Assembly: GCF_022436675.1 (NCBI RefSeq)
Contig: NZ_JAKUJZ010000005.1
Span: 372,001-436,000, forward strand
DNA: 64,000 nt
Direction: 5' to 3'
Source: Rheinheimera hassiensis
GTDB lineage: Bacteria > Pseudomonadota > Gammaproteobacteria > Enterobacterales > Alteromonadaceae
Part shown: positions 21,801 to 33,800 of the stretch, one piece after another
Layout: each line of letters begins with the position of its first letter
Position numbering within the stretch: the first letter of the stretch is position 1
The notes under the pieces: generated by a model
Database searches by the model: none
What the model was told of the DNA's origin: nothing
What the model saw: the letters and a program-made list of their open reading frames with translations, nothing else
Program-made: the position numbers and the translations under genes

Positions 21801-24800
21801 GCCATGCTGCTGGCATAGCATATTAAAGCGCTGCAGCTCAGTGGCAACCAAACGACGTTGACAGCTGTCTCCGGCAAATGACGATTTTTCCGGCCGGTTA
21901 TAATCGAGCGGTAAACTGTGCAGTTGTGGCATCGCGTCGAGCTGTGTCAGCCAGTATTGTTGCTGCTCCTGCAACCGATCCGGCGTCAGCCATCGTTGCT
22001 CCCAATGAGCAAAATCTGCATATTGCAGCGCAGTACTATCCGCTAACTCGGCCGTGCCGTGACAATACTGCAGATACAAATTGGCCAGTTGCTGCTGTAA
22101 CAGACCAACCGACCAGCCGTCAGCGGCAATATGGTGCAGCGTAAACGCCAGTACATGCGACTCATCTGCCAGTTGGATAATGCCGCTGCGCAGCAGATAA
22201 TCTGAGCCCAGATTAAAAGGTGAGTTGGCATAACGTTCAAGAATATGCTTCAAGCGGGCATCCACGTCAGGAACCCGGCTCAAGTCGATAACTTCAGTCT
22301 GATAATGCTCTGCACTAAAACGGCGTTGCAGCGGTCCTGCTGCCGTCTTTATTATGCTGGTGCGCAAAATGGCATGCTGCTCTACCAGTTGCATGAACGC
22401 GGCTTGTAGCGCGGTAATGTTCAGCTTGCCCTGCAGGCGGTAAGCAAAAGGCATATTGTAGTGCGCACTGCTGCCCTCCAGCTGATCGACCAGCCACAAG
22501 CGCTGCTGGGCGTAAGACAAGGGCACTAATGCCTCTGCCGGTTGGCGCTGTATCGCTGTTATTGCAGCCGTTTTTGGCAAACGCTCAACGATAGCGGCCA
22601 GATCGGATAACAGCGGGGTTTTAAATACTTGCGCGACGCTGAGCTGACAACCGACATGCCGGCTGATAGCCGCGACCATTCTGGCAGCCAGTAACGAATG
22701 CCCGCCTAAGCGGAAGAAGTTCGCCGTCCGGCTGATACTCCCCGCCTCACGCTGCAGCAACTGCGACCACAGCTGCACCAGGTACTGCTCTACGTCCCCT
22801 TCGGCTGCACTATACTCTTCTACGTCGGCCTGCTCCGGTAATGGCAGCGACTTACGGTCAACTTTACCGTTCACATTCACCGGTAAACTGTCCAGTACCA
22901 GCACATGCGACGGCACCATATATTCCGGTAACACCTGCAGCAACGCTGTACGCAGCGCCATGGCGTCGATTGCCGCTGCGCTGACAATATATCCCACCAA
23001 CACCTGCTGATGCACCAGCACCAGCGCCTGCTGCACGCCCGCCGCTTTACACAGCTGCGCTTCAATCTCGGCCGGCTCTATCCGGTAGCCTCGTACCTTG
23101 ACCTGGTCATCACGACGCTGTAAATACTCCAACTCCCCTATGCTGCTGTAACGCACCATATCGCCGCTCTTATACAACATCCCTGCGCCAAACGGGTTGG
23201 CAATAAAACTCGCGGCACTAAGCTCAGGCTGATCCAGATACCCCTGGCCTACACCCGCGCCACCTATATACAATTCGCCCCGCGCACCCACCGGCACCGG
23301 TTGCAGTACATCGTCCAGCACATATAAGCTGACGCCGCTTAGCGCCCCTCCCAACTGCGGCCGCTCGCCCGCTATCAGGCAGGCGCTGCTGTTAACCGTA
23401 CATTCGGTTGGGCCATACAGGTTATACGCCACCCGGTTATGCCGGCTATTATGTGCCACCAGATTACGCCACAGCTCGGCGCGAATGGCTTCACCCCCTA
23501 TCAGTTGATTCGGCAATGCCTGGCCCACGGCACATTGCTCCAGCAACACTTCGCTCAGCGAAGGGGTGGTATCCACCCAGTCTATCTGCTCGGCGGCGAA
23601 GTAGGACAACATCTGCTGCGGGTCTTTACGTTGCTCATCCGTCAGCACATGCAGGCAGATACCCTCGCCCAGCAATGCCAGTGCCTGCACCGACGCATCA
23701 AACACTACCGGCGCACGCCAGGCAAACCGGCTGCCAGCCAGCGGGTACGCTGACAGTAACTCTGCCATACCATCACACAGATGACTCAGGTTACCCTGGC
23801 TGATAACCACGCCTTTGGGCTCACCCGTCGAGCCTGAGGTAAACAAGACATACGCTGCCTGCTCTGCCACCAGCGTCGGTAAATGCACCGCGGTATTACC
23901 TTCGCCTGTCAGGGCCAGTAAGGTCACACCGTCAAGCTCCACCCTGGTGTCGGTCAGTAAAAAGCCGACCTTGGCCTGGCGCACTATCTGCGCTACCCGG
24001 CCAACCGGTGTACTCTCGTCAAACGGCAGGTAAGCTCCGCCAGCCTGCTGGATTGCCAGCAAATTAACCACCAGCCCCGCATCCCGTTTTTGCCACACGC
24101 CAACAATATCGCCCGGTTTAACCCCCTGCTCCACCAGGTAACGTGCCCGACTGGTCACCGCGTCAACCAGTTGCTTATAGCTCAGCCGCTGCCCGCCGCT
24201 TACCAACGCCAGCGCGTCGCCTTGCTGCGCGGCATACGCCGATAACCTCGATGTCAGGCTGTGATAAGCACGTTCAGGCTGCTCACTGTTCTGATCTTCT
24301 GCTTTGCTTTTTACTACTGATTGCCGGGCCCATAGCTGTTGCACACTTTGCGTTGGCTGTTGCAATAATCCTTCGGTATAACGGCAGAAACATTGCAGTA
24401 TCCCGGCAACACTTTGCTGACGCAGCAGCGCCGTATCGTATTCTAACTCCAGTAACAAGGCGCCATTGGCTTGCTCTGCCACCGTCAGCGATAAATCAAA
24501 CTTCGCCACCAGTTCGTCACTGTGCCTGACACTAACCTTATTTTGCGGCAGCGTTAATGCGGGTTCAGCCCAGTTTTTATCCAGATAATTAAACATGATC
24601 TGAAACAGCGGATGGTAACTCAGGCTACGCTCTGGGTTGAGCACCTCAACCAGCTGTTCAAACGGTAAATTCTGTCTCGCAAAAGACTGCTCTGCCTGCT
24701 GCTGTTGCTGTTGTAATAACGTCGTCAGCGCGACAGAACTATCAATACGGGTTCGTAGCAGTAAGGAGTTAACAAACAACCCCAGCATCTGCTCTGTTTC

Positions 24801-27800
24801 CGGCCGCTGCCGGTTAGCAACCGGACTGCCGATGACAATATCGGTTTCTGCACTAAGACGGGCCAGTGTTAAGGCAAATATGGTTTGCAGTACCACGAAA
24901 GGCGTAGTGCGCTGCTGGCGGGCAAATTGCTGCAAAGTGCCGTTTAGTTCTGGCGTCAGTTCACTTTGCACGGCACTGCCGGCAAATTGCTGTTCAGCCG
25001 GCCGGGTATAATCCAGCGGCAGGTTGTGTACCTGCGGTAAGTCCTGTAGCAGCTGGCGCCAATACTGTTGCTCTGCACCCAGTTTCTGTTGTTGTTCAGG
25101 CTGTTGCAAATAGCAGGTGTAGTCCAGATATTGCAATGTCTGCTGCTTTTGTTCTGGCTGCTGGCCCTGCAGCAATTGCTGATACAGTTCAGACAATTCG
25201 GCAAAAAGCAGGTCCATTGACCAGCCATCAGCGGCAATATGATGCAGACACAACAGCAACTGATATTGCTCTGGCGCCAATTGCACCAATTCAGCCCGCA
25301 GCATCAGATCAGCACTCAGATCAAAGGCTTTGGCGGCGTTATCCCGGGTAATGCTCTGCAACTGCGTCTGACGCTCGCTTAGGGCCACAGCACTCAAATC
25401 GGTATACCGACAAACACCTGCAGTAGCTGCACTGATATGCATATACAGCTCGCTGTTATCGTCCTGACGATACTGGCTGCGCAAAATCTCATGTCGTTCA
25501 ACCAGCAGATCGATAGCCTGACATAGCAGCACCGGCACTAACTGACCCTGAATATCAAATTGTGCCGGGATTAGATAACTGCCCCCAGCCTGCGCAAACT
25601 GGCAGACAAACCACAGCCGCTTTTGAGCAGGTGACACCGGGTTACGTTGATAACGCTGTGCACTGACTATTGCTGCGTGATGTCGCACAGGTTTGGCATC
25701 AATCAAAGCTGCCAGTTGTCGGATACTGCTATGCTCAAACAAGTCTCGCAGGGTCAGTGACTGTTGCCATTGTTGACTGATACGGCCGAGCAATTTACCC
25801 GCCAACAATGAATGCCCACCCAGGGCAAAGAAATTGGTCTCAACACACAGCTCAGCGCAGTCTAACTGTAACGCGTCTGCCCAAAGCAGTTGCAGCTGTT
25901 GTTCTGTCACAGTAGCTGGCATCAGCGCCGCTATAGCCGTTTCGACGACAACAGGCAAAGCTCGACGATCTGTTTTACCGTTCGCAGTGAGCGGCAACTG
26001 CTCGAGCAATATAAAATGTGCTGGCACCATATACGACGGCACCCTAGCCGCCAGACCGGTACGAATTTTTGCCAGATCCGGCGTAGCGCTATTACACACC
26101 AGATAAGCCACCAGCTCTTTTTGCTGCAGCCGGTTAACGCGGCTCAGCACTACTGCCTGCACCACGTCGGCACAGTGCAGCAGTTGTTGTTCAATTTCGC
26201 CGGTCTCAATGCGAAAGCCACGGATCTTCAGTTGCTGATCATCACGACCAACAAAATGCAGTAAACCGGCGTTACAGCGGTAAACCAAATCGCCGGTGCG
26301 GTACCAGCGACCAGCAAGCGCGGCACTGTCTAGCTGGACGAACCTCTCTGTGGTTAATGCTTCCTGCCGCCAGTAGCCTTGCGCCAAACCCAGACCCCGG
26401 CAGTACAACTCACCGATAGCACCTACTGGCTGCACGTTGCCGTATTGATCCACTACGATAATTTCATCGCCCGGCACTGGCCAGCCCAGCGGCACCGTGG
26501 TGGCATTGAACTGGCGCGGGATCGGATAACATAGGGTAAAGGTCGTGTTTTCGGTAGGACCATAGCAATTGATAATACTCAGCTCAGGTTGACGCCGATA
26601 CATTGCCGCTACCGCTTGCGCCGACACCACATCACCACCGGTAAGCAAATAACGCAGCGTCGGTAACGGCTGAGCGCAGTGCAACGCAAAATGTTCAAAC
26701 ACCGCGGCAGTAAGCCACAGGCTGTTAACCTGATAGGTCGCGACCGCCTGCTCAATGCCGCTTGCCGATATTATCGTGTCCGGATACAGCACCAAAGTGC
26801 CACCATTGAGTAATGGCCCCCATATTTCCAGCGTCGCAGCATCAAAAGCAACCGAGCCTGCCTGCAGAAACACCGTTTGCTGATTCAGCGGCATATAATC
26901 AGCCAGCTTCACCAGCCGCAGTATTGCTTGCTGCGGTACTGCCACCCCTTTGGGTTGGCCGGTAGAACCCGAGGTATACATGATATACGCCAGATCGTCG
27001 GCTTGACGTTTAACTGCAGTAAAGGCACTTTCGGCTGCTGGCAGTTGATCCAGCAGCAATACCGGCGGGCTAATGTCGGGCAACTGCTGCATCAGAATAT
27101 GGTTGCTTAACAGCACACTGGCCTGGCTATCCTGCAGAATAAAGCTGTTACGAGACGCAGGGGCATCGGGGTCTAATGGCACATAGACCGCACCCGCTTT
27201 GTTAATTGCCAACAGTGCAATAATCAGATCAACAGAACGCGGTAACAATAACGCTACCCGGTCCGCCACAGACACGCCAGCCTGTTGTAACTGCGCCGCC
27301 AGCAGCTCGGCAGCCTGCGCCAGAGCAGCGTAACTCAATTGCTGCTGTTGATAACGCAGGGCAATCTTGTCCGGGGTATGTTGCAGCCAATAAGCAAAAC
27401 TCTGGTGCAGACTTTGCTGGCATAGTGCCAGCTGTTCAGCTGACACGTTGCGGCTTATAGGGTCTGCTGTATCCAGGTGAATACCGCTTTGTGCCGCCTG
27501 GGGCTGTTGCAATAAGGTGGTTAGCGCCCGCTGGTAGCTATTTAGTATGCGCTCCGCTGTGGCAGCACTAAACAGATCGGTAGCATATTCAAGCTCCAGC
27601 AGAACGCTGCCGTCAGTTTGTTCTGCCACGGTTAGCGACAAATCAAACTTGGCTTTATTAAGCTCAGCTTCCTGCAACTGTACATCCAGTTGCTGCCAGT
27701 GTTCCGTCGCCTGCAAATCGGCGCCAACATAGTTAAACATCAGCTGGAATAACGGATGGTGGCTAAGGCTGCGTAGCGGATTGATCAGCTCCACTAACTG

Positions 27801-30800
27801 CTCAAAACTGATGCTGTGGCTGAGCAACTGTGATAACTGCTGCTGGCACTGCTGCATTTGTGTAATAAAACTGGCTGACAAATCTATGTCATGCGCTACC
27901 ACCAGCGTGTTAACGAAGAAACCGATCATGTCGTCCAACCCGGCTTGCTCGCGGTTGGCCAGCGCGACTGCCGTCACGACCCGGCGCTCGTTACTCAAAC
28001 GGGCAATCAATGCAGCAAATACTGAGTGGTATAAATTGAAGCTGCTGCACTGAGCATCATTGGCTAATTGCTGCAACGACGTTGCAAGCTGCGACGTCAG
28101 CCACAGACGGCATACCGCACCGTTATAGCTTGGCGTCGCCGGACGGGGGAAATCCAGCGGCAAGCTGTGCAGTGCAGGCGCATCCTGCAATTGCTGCAAC
28201 CAGAAGGCACTCTGCGGTTCTGTATCGGCGCTTTGCTGTGCCACGGCATAATCGCGGTACTGCAAGGCATCATCCGCTGCCATTGCCAGCGTTTGCCCCT
28301 GACATACGGCGTTATAGCTGGCAGCCAGTTGTTGCAACAGCAACTTAATTGACCAGCCATCGCCCGCGATATGGTGCAGGTTCAGCAACAAGCAATGTTG
28401 CTGGGCAGATAACCGTATCAGTTGCAGTTTCAGCATTAAATCGTTAGTTAAATCAAATTGATAGCTGGCATGCTGTTGTTGCAACCTGGTCATTGCCTGT
28501 TGTTGTTCTGCGCCAGCCAGCGCAGACAGATCGGTGCTATGCCATAAAGCTGCTGGTACCGCAGTCAATTGCTGGTATACACCGGTATCATTTTGACGAT
28601 AAACAGTACGCAGAATATGCTGACGCTGAAACAGCGCGGTTACTGCTGCATTAAAAGCCGCATAGTCCAGCTCACCAGTTATTGTCAGCTGTAGCGGCAT
28701 ATTATAGATACTGCTGTCTTGTTGGATTTGACATTGATGCCAGATACTGGCCTGTGCCGCTGACAGCGGATAATAGTCAGCCGCTTCAGCCTTAACCAGC
28801 AGCTGCGGTACGGCGTTGGCCTGTTGTTGCGTAATCAGCTGAGCCAGTTGCTGCAGCTGTGAAAACTCAAATACATGTTTTAATTTCAGCGCTGTCTGTA
28901 GCGTCTGATTTATCGCTGCGACCATTCTGGCGGCCAGTAACGAATGCCCGCCTAAGCGGAAGAAGTTCGCCGTCCGGCTGATACTCCCCGCCTCACGCTG
29001 CAGCAACTGCGACCACAGCTGCACCAGGTACTGCTCTACGTCCCCTTCGGCTGCACTATACTCTTCTACGTCGGCCTGCTCCGGTAATGGCAGCGACTTA
29101 CGGTCAACTTTACCGTTCACATTCACCGGTAAACTGTCCAGTACCAGCACATGCGACGGCACCATATATTCCGGTAACACCTGCAGCAACGCTGTACGCA
29201 GCGCCATGGCGTCGATTGCCGCTGCGCTGACAATATATCCCACCAACACCTGCTGATGCACCAGCACCAGCGCCTGCTGCACGCCCGCCGCTTTACACAG
29301 CTGCGCTTCAATCTCGGCCGGCTCTATCCGGTAGCCTCGTACCTTGACCTGGTCATCACGACGCTGTAAATACTCCAACTCCCCTATGCTGCTGTAACGC
29401 ACCATATCGCCGCTCTTATACAACATCCCTGCGCCAAACGGGTTGGCAATAAAACTCGCGGCACTAAGCTCAGGCTGATCCAGATACCCCTGGCCTACAC
29501 CCGCGCCACCTATATACAATTCGCCCCGCGCACCCACCGGCACCGGTTGCAGTACATCGTCCAGCACATATAAGCTGACGCCGCTTAGCGCCCCTCCCAA
29601 CTGCGGCCGCTCGCCCGCTATCAGGCAGGCGCTGCTGTTAACCGTACATTCGGTTGGGCCATACAGGTTATACGCCACCCGGTTATGCCGGCTATTATGT
29701 GCCACCAGATTACGCCACAGCTCGGCGCGAATGGCTTCACCCCCTATCAGTTGATTCGGCAATGCCTGGCCCACGGCACATTGCTCCAGCAACACTTCGC
29801 TCAGCGAAGGGGTGGTATCCACCCAGTCTATCTGCTCGGCGGCGAAGTAGGACAACATCTGCTGCGGGTCTTTACGTTGCTCATCCGTCAGCACATGCAG
29901 GCAGATACCCTCGCCCAGCAATGCCAGTGCCTGCACCGACGCATCAAACACTACCGGCGCACGCCAGGCAAACCGGCTGCCAGCCAGCGGGTACGCTGAC
30001 AGTAACTCTGCCATACCATCACACAGATGACTCAGGTTACCCTGGCTGATAACCACGCCTTTGGGCTCACCCGTCGAGCCTGAGGTAAACAAGACATACG
30101 CTGCCTGCTCTGCCACCAGCGTCGGTAAATGCACCGCGGTATTACCTTCGCCTGTCAGGGCCAGTAAGGTCACACCGTCAAGCTCCACCCTGGTGTCGGT
30201 CAGTAAAAAGCCGACCTTGGCCTGGCGCACTATCTGCGCTACCCGGCCAACCGGTGTACTCTCGTCAAACGGCAGGTAAGCTCCGCCAGCCTGCTGGATT
30301 GCCAGCAAATTAACCACCAGCCCCGCATCCCGTTTTTGCCACACGCCAACAATATCGCCCGGTTTAACCCCCTGCTCCACCAGGTAACGTGCCCGACTGG
30401 TCACCGCGTCAACCAGTTGCTTATAGCTCAGCCGCTGCCCGCCGCTTACCAACGCCAGCGCGTCGCCTTGCTGCGCGGCATACGCCGATAACCTCGATGT
30501 CAGGCTGTGATAAGGACGGCCAGAGGTCTGCTTTGTATAGGGTTGAGTGCTAATGTCAGCCAACTGAAGCGAGGCCAGAGTATGCTGAGGTTTTTCTGCC
30601 AGTTGTTGCAACAGTACATGAAATGCCTGACTAAACTGCGCAATAGTGGCCGGGCGAAATAGCGCACTGTCAAACTCCCAATTCAACTGCAGCCAGTCGT
30701 CGTGCTGCACCGCATCCAGCGTCAGATCAAATTTGGCAATGCCCGGCGGACTGTCTTGCAAAGCACACTCCAGCTGGTTAAAGCATAGGCCAGAGCCGGT

Positions 30801-33800
30801 TTGCTGGCGGAAACTAAACATGATTTGAAACAGCGGATGGTAGCTCAGACTGCGTTCTGGATTGAGCATCTCGACCAGTTGTTCAAACGGATACTGCTGG
30901 TTCGCCAGCATAGCAGCGTGTTGCTGTTTATCCTCAGCCAATTGCTCAATAAAACTGCGGGATAAATCAACATGGCTACGCACAACTACCGTATTAACCA
31001 GATAACCCACCAGCGCTTGTTGCCACTCTTCTGCGCGGTTTGCTACCGGCGAGCCGATAACGATATCGCTGTGCTGACTATAGCGCGCCAGCAAAATAGC
31101 AAAACTGCTTTGCAGTAGCTGATACAAAGTAGTGTGTTGCTCTGCCGCCAGCTTGCTCAGCGCTGACAGTAACGAGGAGCCAAGCTGCGAGTGCAGCAGA
31201 TCGCCACGATACTGCTGCTGGGCCGGCCGGATAAAATCGGTGGGCACTTGGTGCAAAACGGGTAGCTCTGCCAACTGCTGCTGCCAGTATATACCTTGCG
31301 GTTGCATAACGGTGACCACGTCTTCCTGTTGCAGCCACGCGGTATACTGGCCGTAGTTGATAGCCGCCGGTTCAAGGCTGGCACCATTATACAGCGCCGC
31401 CAGTTCGTCAAGCAGCAAACTGACGGCATGGCCATCGGCCGCAATATGATGCAGACATAAAAGCAATTGATAACGCTGAGGGCCGACACGCAGGACTTTA
31501 GCTCTAAGCGGATAATCTGCTGCCAAATCAAAAGGCGCCAGCGCCATAGTGTTAACTTCTGTCGCCAACCATGTCGTCGCATCCTGCTCTGCGCCGGGTT
31601 CGCTGTACTGCAGCAGTGTTGTCGGTACCGGCAATGTCACCACAGCCAATTGTTCCTGTTGTTGCCGGTACACAGTACGTAAAATATCATGCCGCTCAAT
31701 TAATTGTATTAAAGCACTGTCAAGCTTGGCGCTATCTAACTCACCGTTAAACTCGATAGTCAGCGGGATATGGTAAGCTGCAGCCTGTTGATCTAATTGA
31801 CATAGCAGCCACATCTGTCGTTGTGCGGCTGAGGCCACACCGGCGGCAGTTAGTAACGTCGGCGAAGCGAATACAGTAGTGCTGCGGTGCTGATCCAGCC
31901 AGGCAGACAACTGTCTGATAGTGGGGTGTTCAAACACCTGACGAATACTGCACTGCCCGTAGCCTTGTTGCACTATGGCGCTAACGACTCGGGCTGCCAG
32001 CAATGAATGCCCGCCCAACGCGAAAAAATTAGCGTCTACGGAGGTTTGCTCAATATTCAGCTGCAAAAACTCAGCCCAGATTTTCTGCACACAGCACTCA
32101 GTTGCCGTTGTCGCTGGCTTAAACACCGCATCAGTCAGCTGCCAGTCTGGTAGCGGCAAAGCTTGACGATCAAGCTTACCATTGACGCTACGGGGTAACG
32201 ATGACATTGCAATAAAGTGTGCTGGCACCATAAAGGCTGGCAATTGTGCTGCCAATGCCTCACGCAGCTGCTGCGCTGTTACTGCCATGTCTGCTGTACC
32301 AGTGTCTTGTTGCACATAATATGCAACCAGTGCCGGTTGTGCCGCTTTGTCCTGTTGCAACAGCACTGCCGCTTCACGAATTTGTGGCAACCTGCTAAGA
32401 CAGGCTTCAATTTCTCCCAGCTCTACCCGGTAACCCCGTAGTTTTATCTGATGATCTCTGCGGCCAATAAACTGATGTTCCAGCTGCGGCGTCAGGCGCA
32501 CCAAATCGCCGGTTTTATACAAACGTTCACTGGCATTAAATGGACTGTTTATAAAGCTCTGTGCGGTTAGCTCTGGCCGGTTCAGGTAACCCCGGCCGAC
32601 TGCCAGCCCCCCGATATACAGCTCGCCCACTGCGCCTACAGGTAAAGGTTGCAAGGCGTCATCCAGCACATATAGCCGGGCAGTCGGTAATACTTGCCCC
32701 AACGTAATACGCTGCTGCGGCAAAATTGGTCCTAAAGTTACGGCGATAGTACATTCAGACGGGCCATAAGCATTAAACAACGCATACCGCTCAGCCCAGC
32801 GCCACGCCTGTTGTTCATTGCAGGCCTCACCCGCCACCATCAACGCCTGCAGTGCGTAGTCGTCACGGCAATTTAAATGCGCCAGCAGTGCAGGCGGCAA
32901 CACCGCATGGGTAATATGTTCTTGCAACAGTTTTTGTTCCAGCGCCAGCATATCCAAACGCTGGGTTTCGTCACACACATGCAGCGATGCGCCGCTGCAA
33001 AATGCCATAATCCACTCGAAAGTGGCGGCATCAAAACTGACAGTGGCATATTGCAGCACGCGTGATAGCGGGCTCAGTTGCAGCGGAGACTGCAGCGACA
33101 ACGCCAGTTCCAGCAAAGCACCACGCTGTAACAACGTCCCCTTGGGTTTACCGGTAGAGCCTGAGGTGTAGATCACATAGGCCAGTTGCTCTGGCTGCAG
33201 CACTATATCCGGCAGGGTATGCGGATAATCTGCTAAACAAATGTGCTCCAGCACGATTACTGCATTATGGTTGTGTAATCTGGACAACAGTTTTTGCTGC
33301 GTCAGCACTAACTGACAACCGCTGTCACTGAGCATATGCCCGATGCGCTCATCCGGATAGGCCGGGTCGACCGGCAAGTATGCAGCGCCAGTTTTAAGCA
33401 CCGCTAAAATAGCAATCAGACTGCTCGCAGATCGTTCAGTACACACAGCGATAATTTGCTCTGGCAACACTCCCTGAGCTAACAAATAATGTGCCAGCTG
33501 AGACGACTGCTGGTCCAGCTCGCGGTAACTGAGCTGTTCAGTGTTAAATTGTAATGCCAACTTGTCGGCATATTTTTCCACAACCCTTGCCAGCTGTTGA
33601 CCCAGTTCAGTGCCGTTGGCGACCTGCCCTAATAGGCCCAGCTCCGCCAAGCTTTCACTTGATGTCAATGCTAACTCTGCCAGGGGCCGGTGTAATTGCT
33701 CGGTTAAGGTTTTCAGTAGATAGCAATAACTGTCAGCCAGTGCCTGTATGGTTGCCGTGTCAAAAAGCGCTGTTGCGTAGATCCAATTGCACTGGAAGCC

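Noticed and set aside
23408-30279. Open plus-strand frames of 72-131 codons occurring twice with identical sequence (for example 23408-23803 and 29654-30049).
   Set aside because: They are antisense shadows of the duplicated A-T region of the giant NRPS; their identity only reflects the DNA repeat and they lack ribosome-binding sites.
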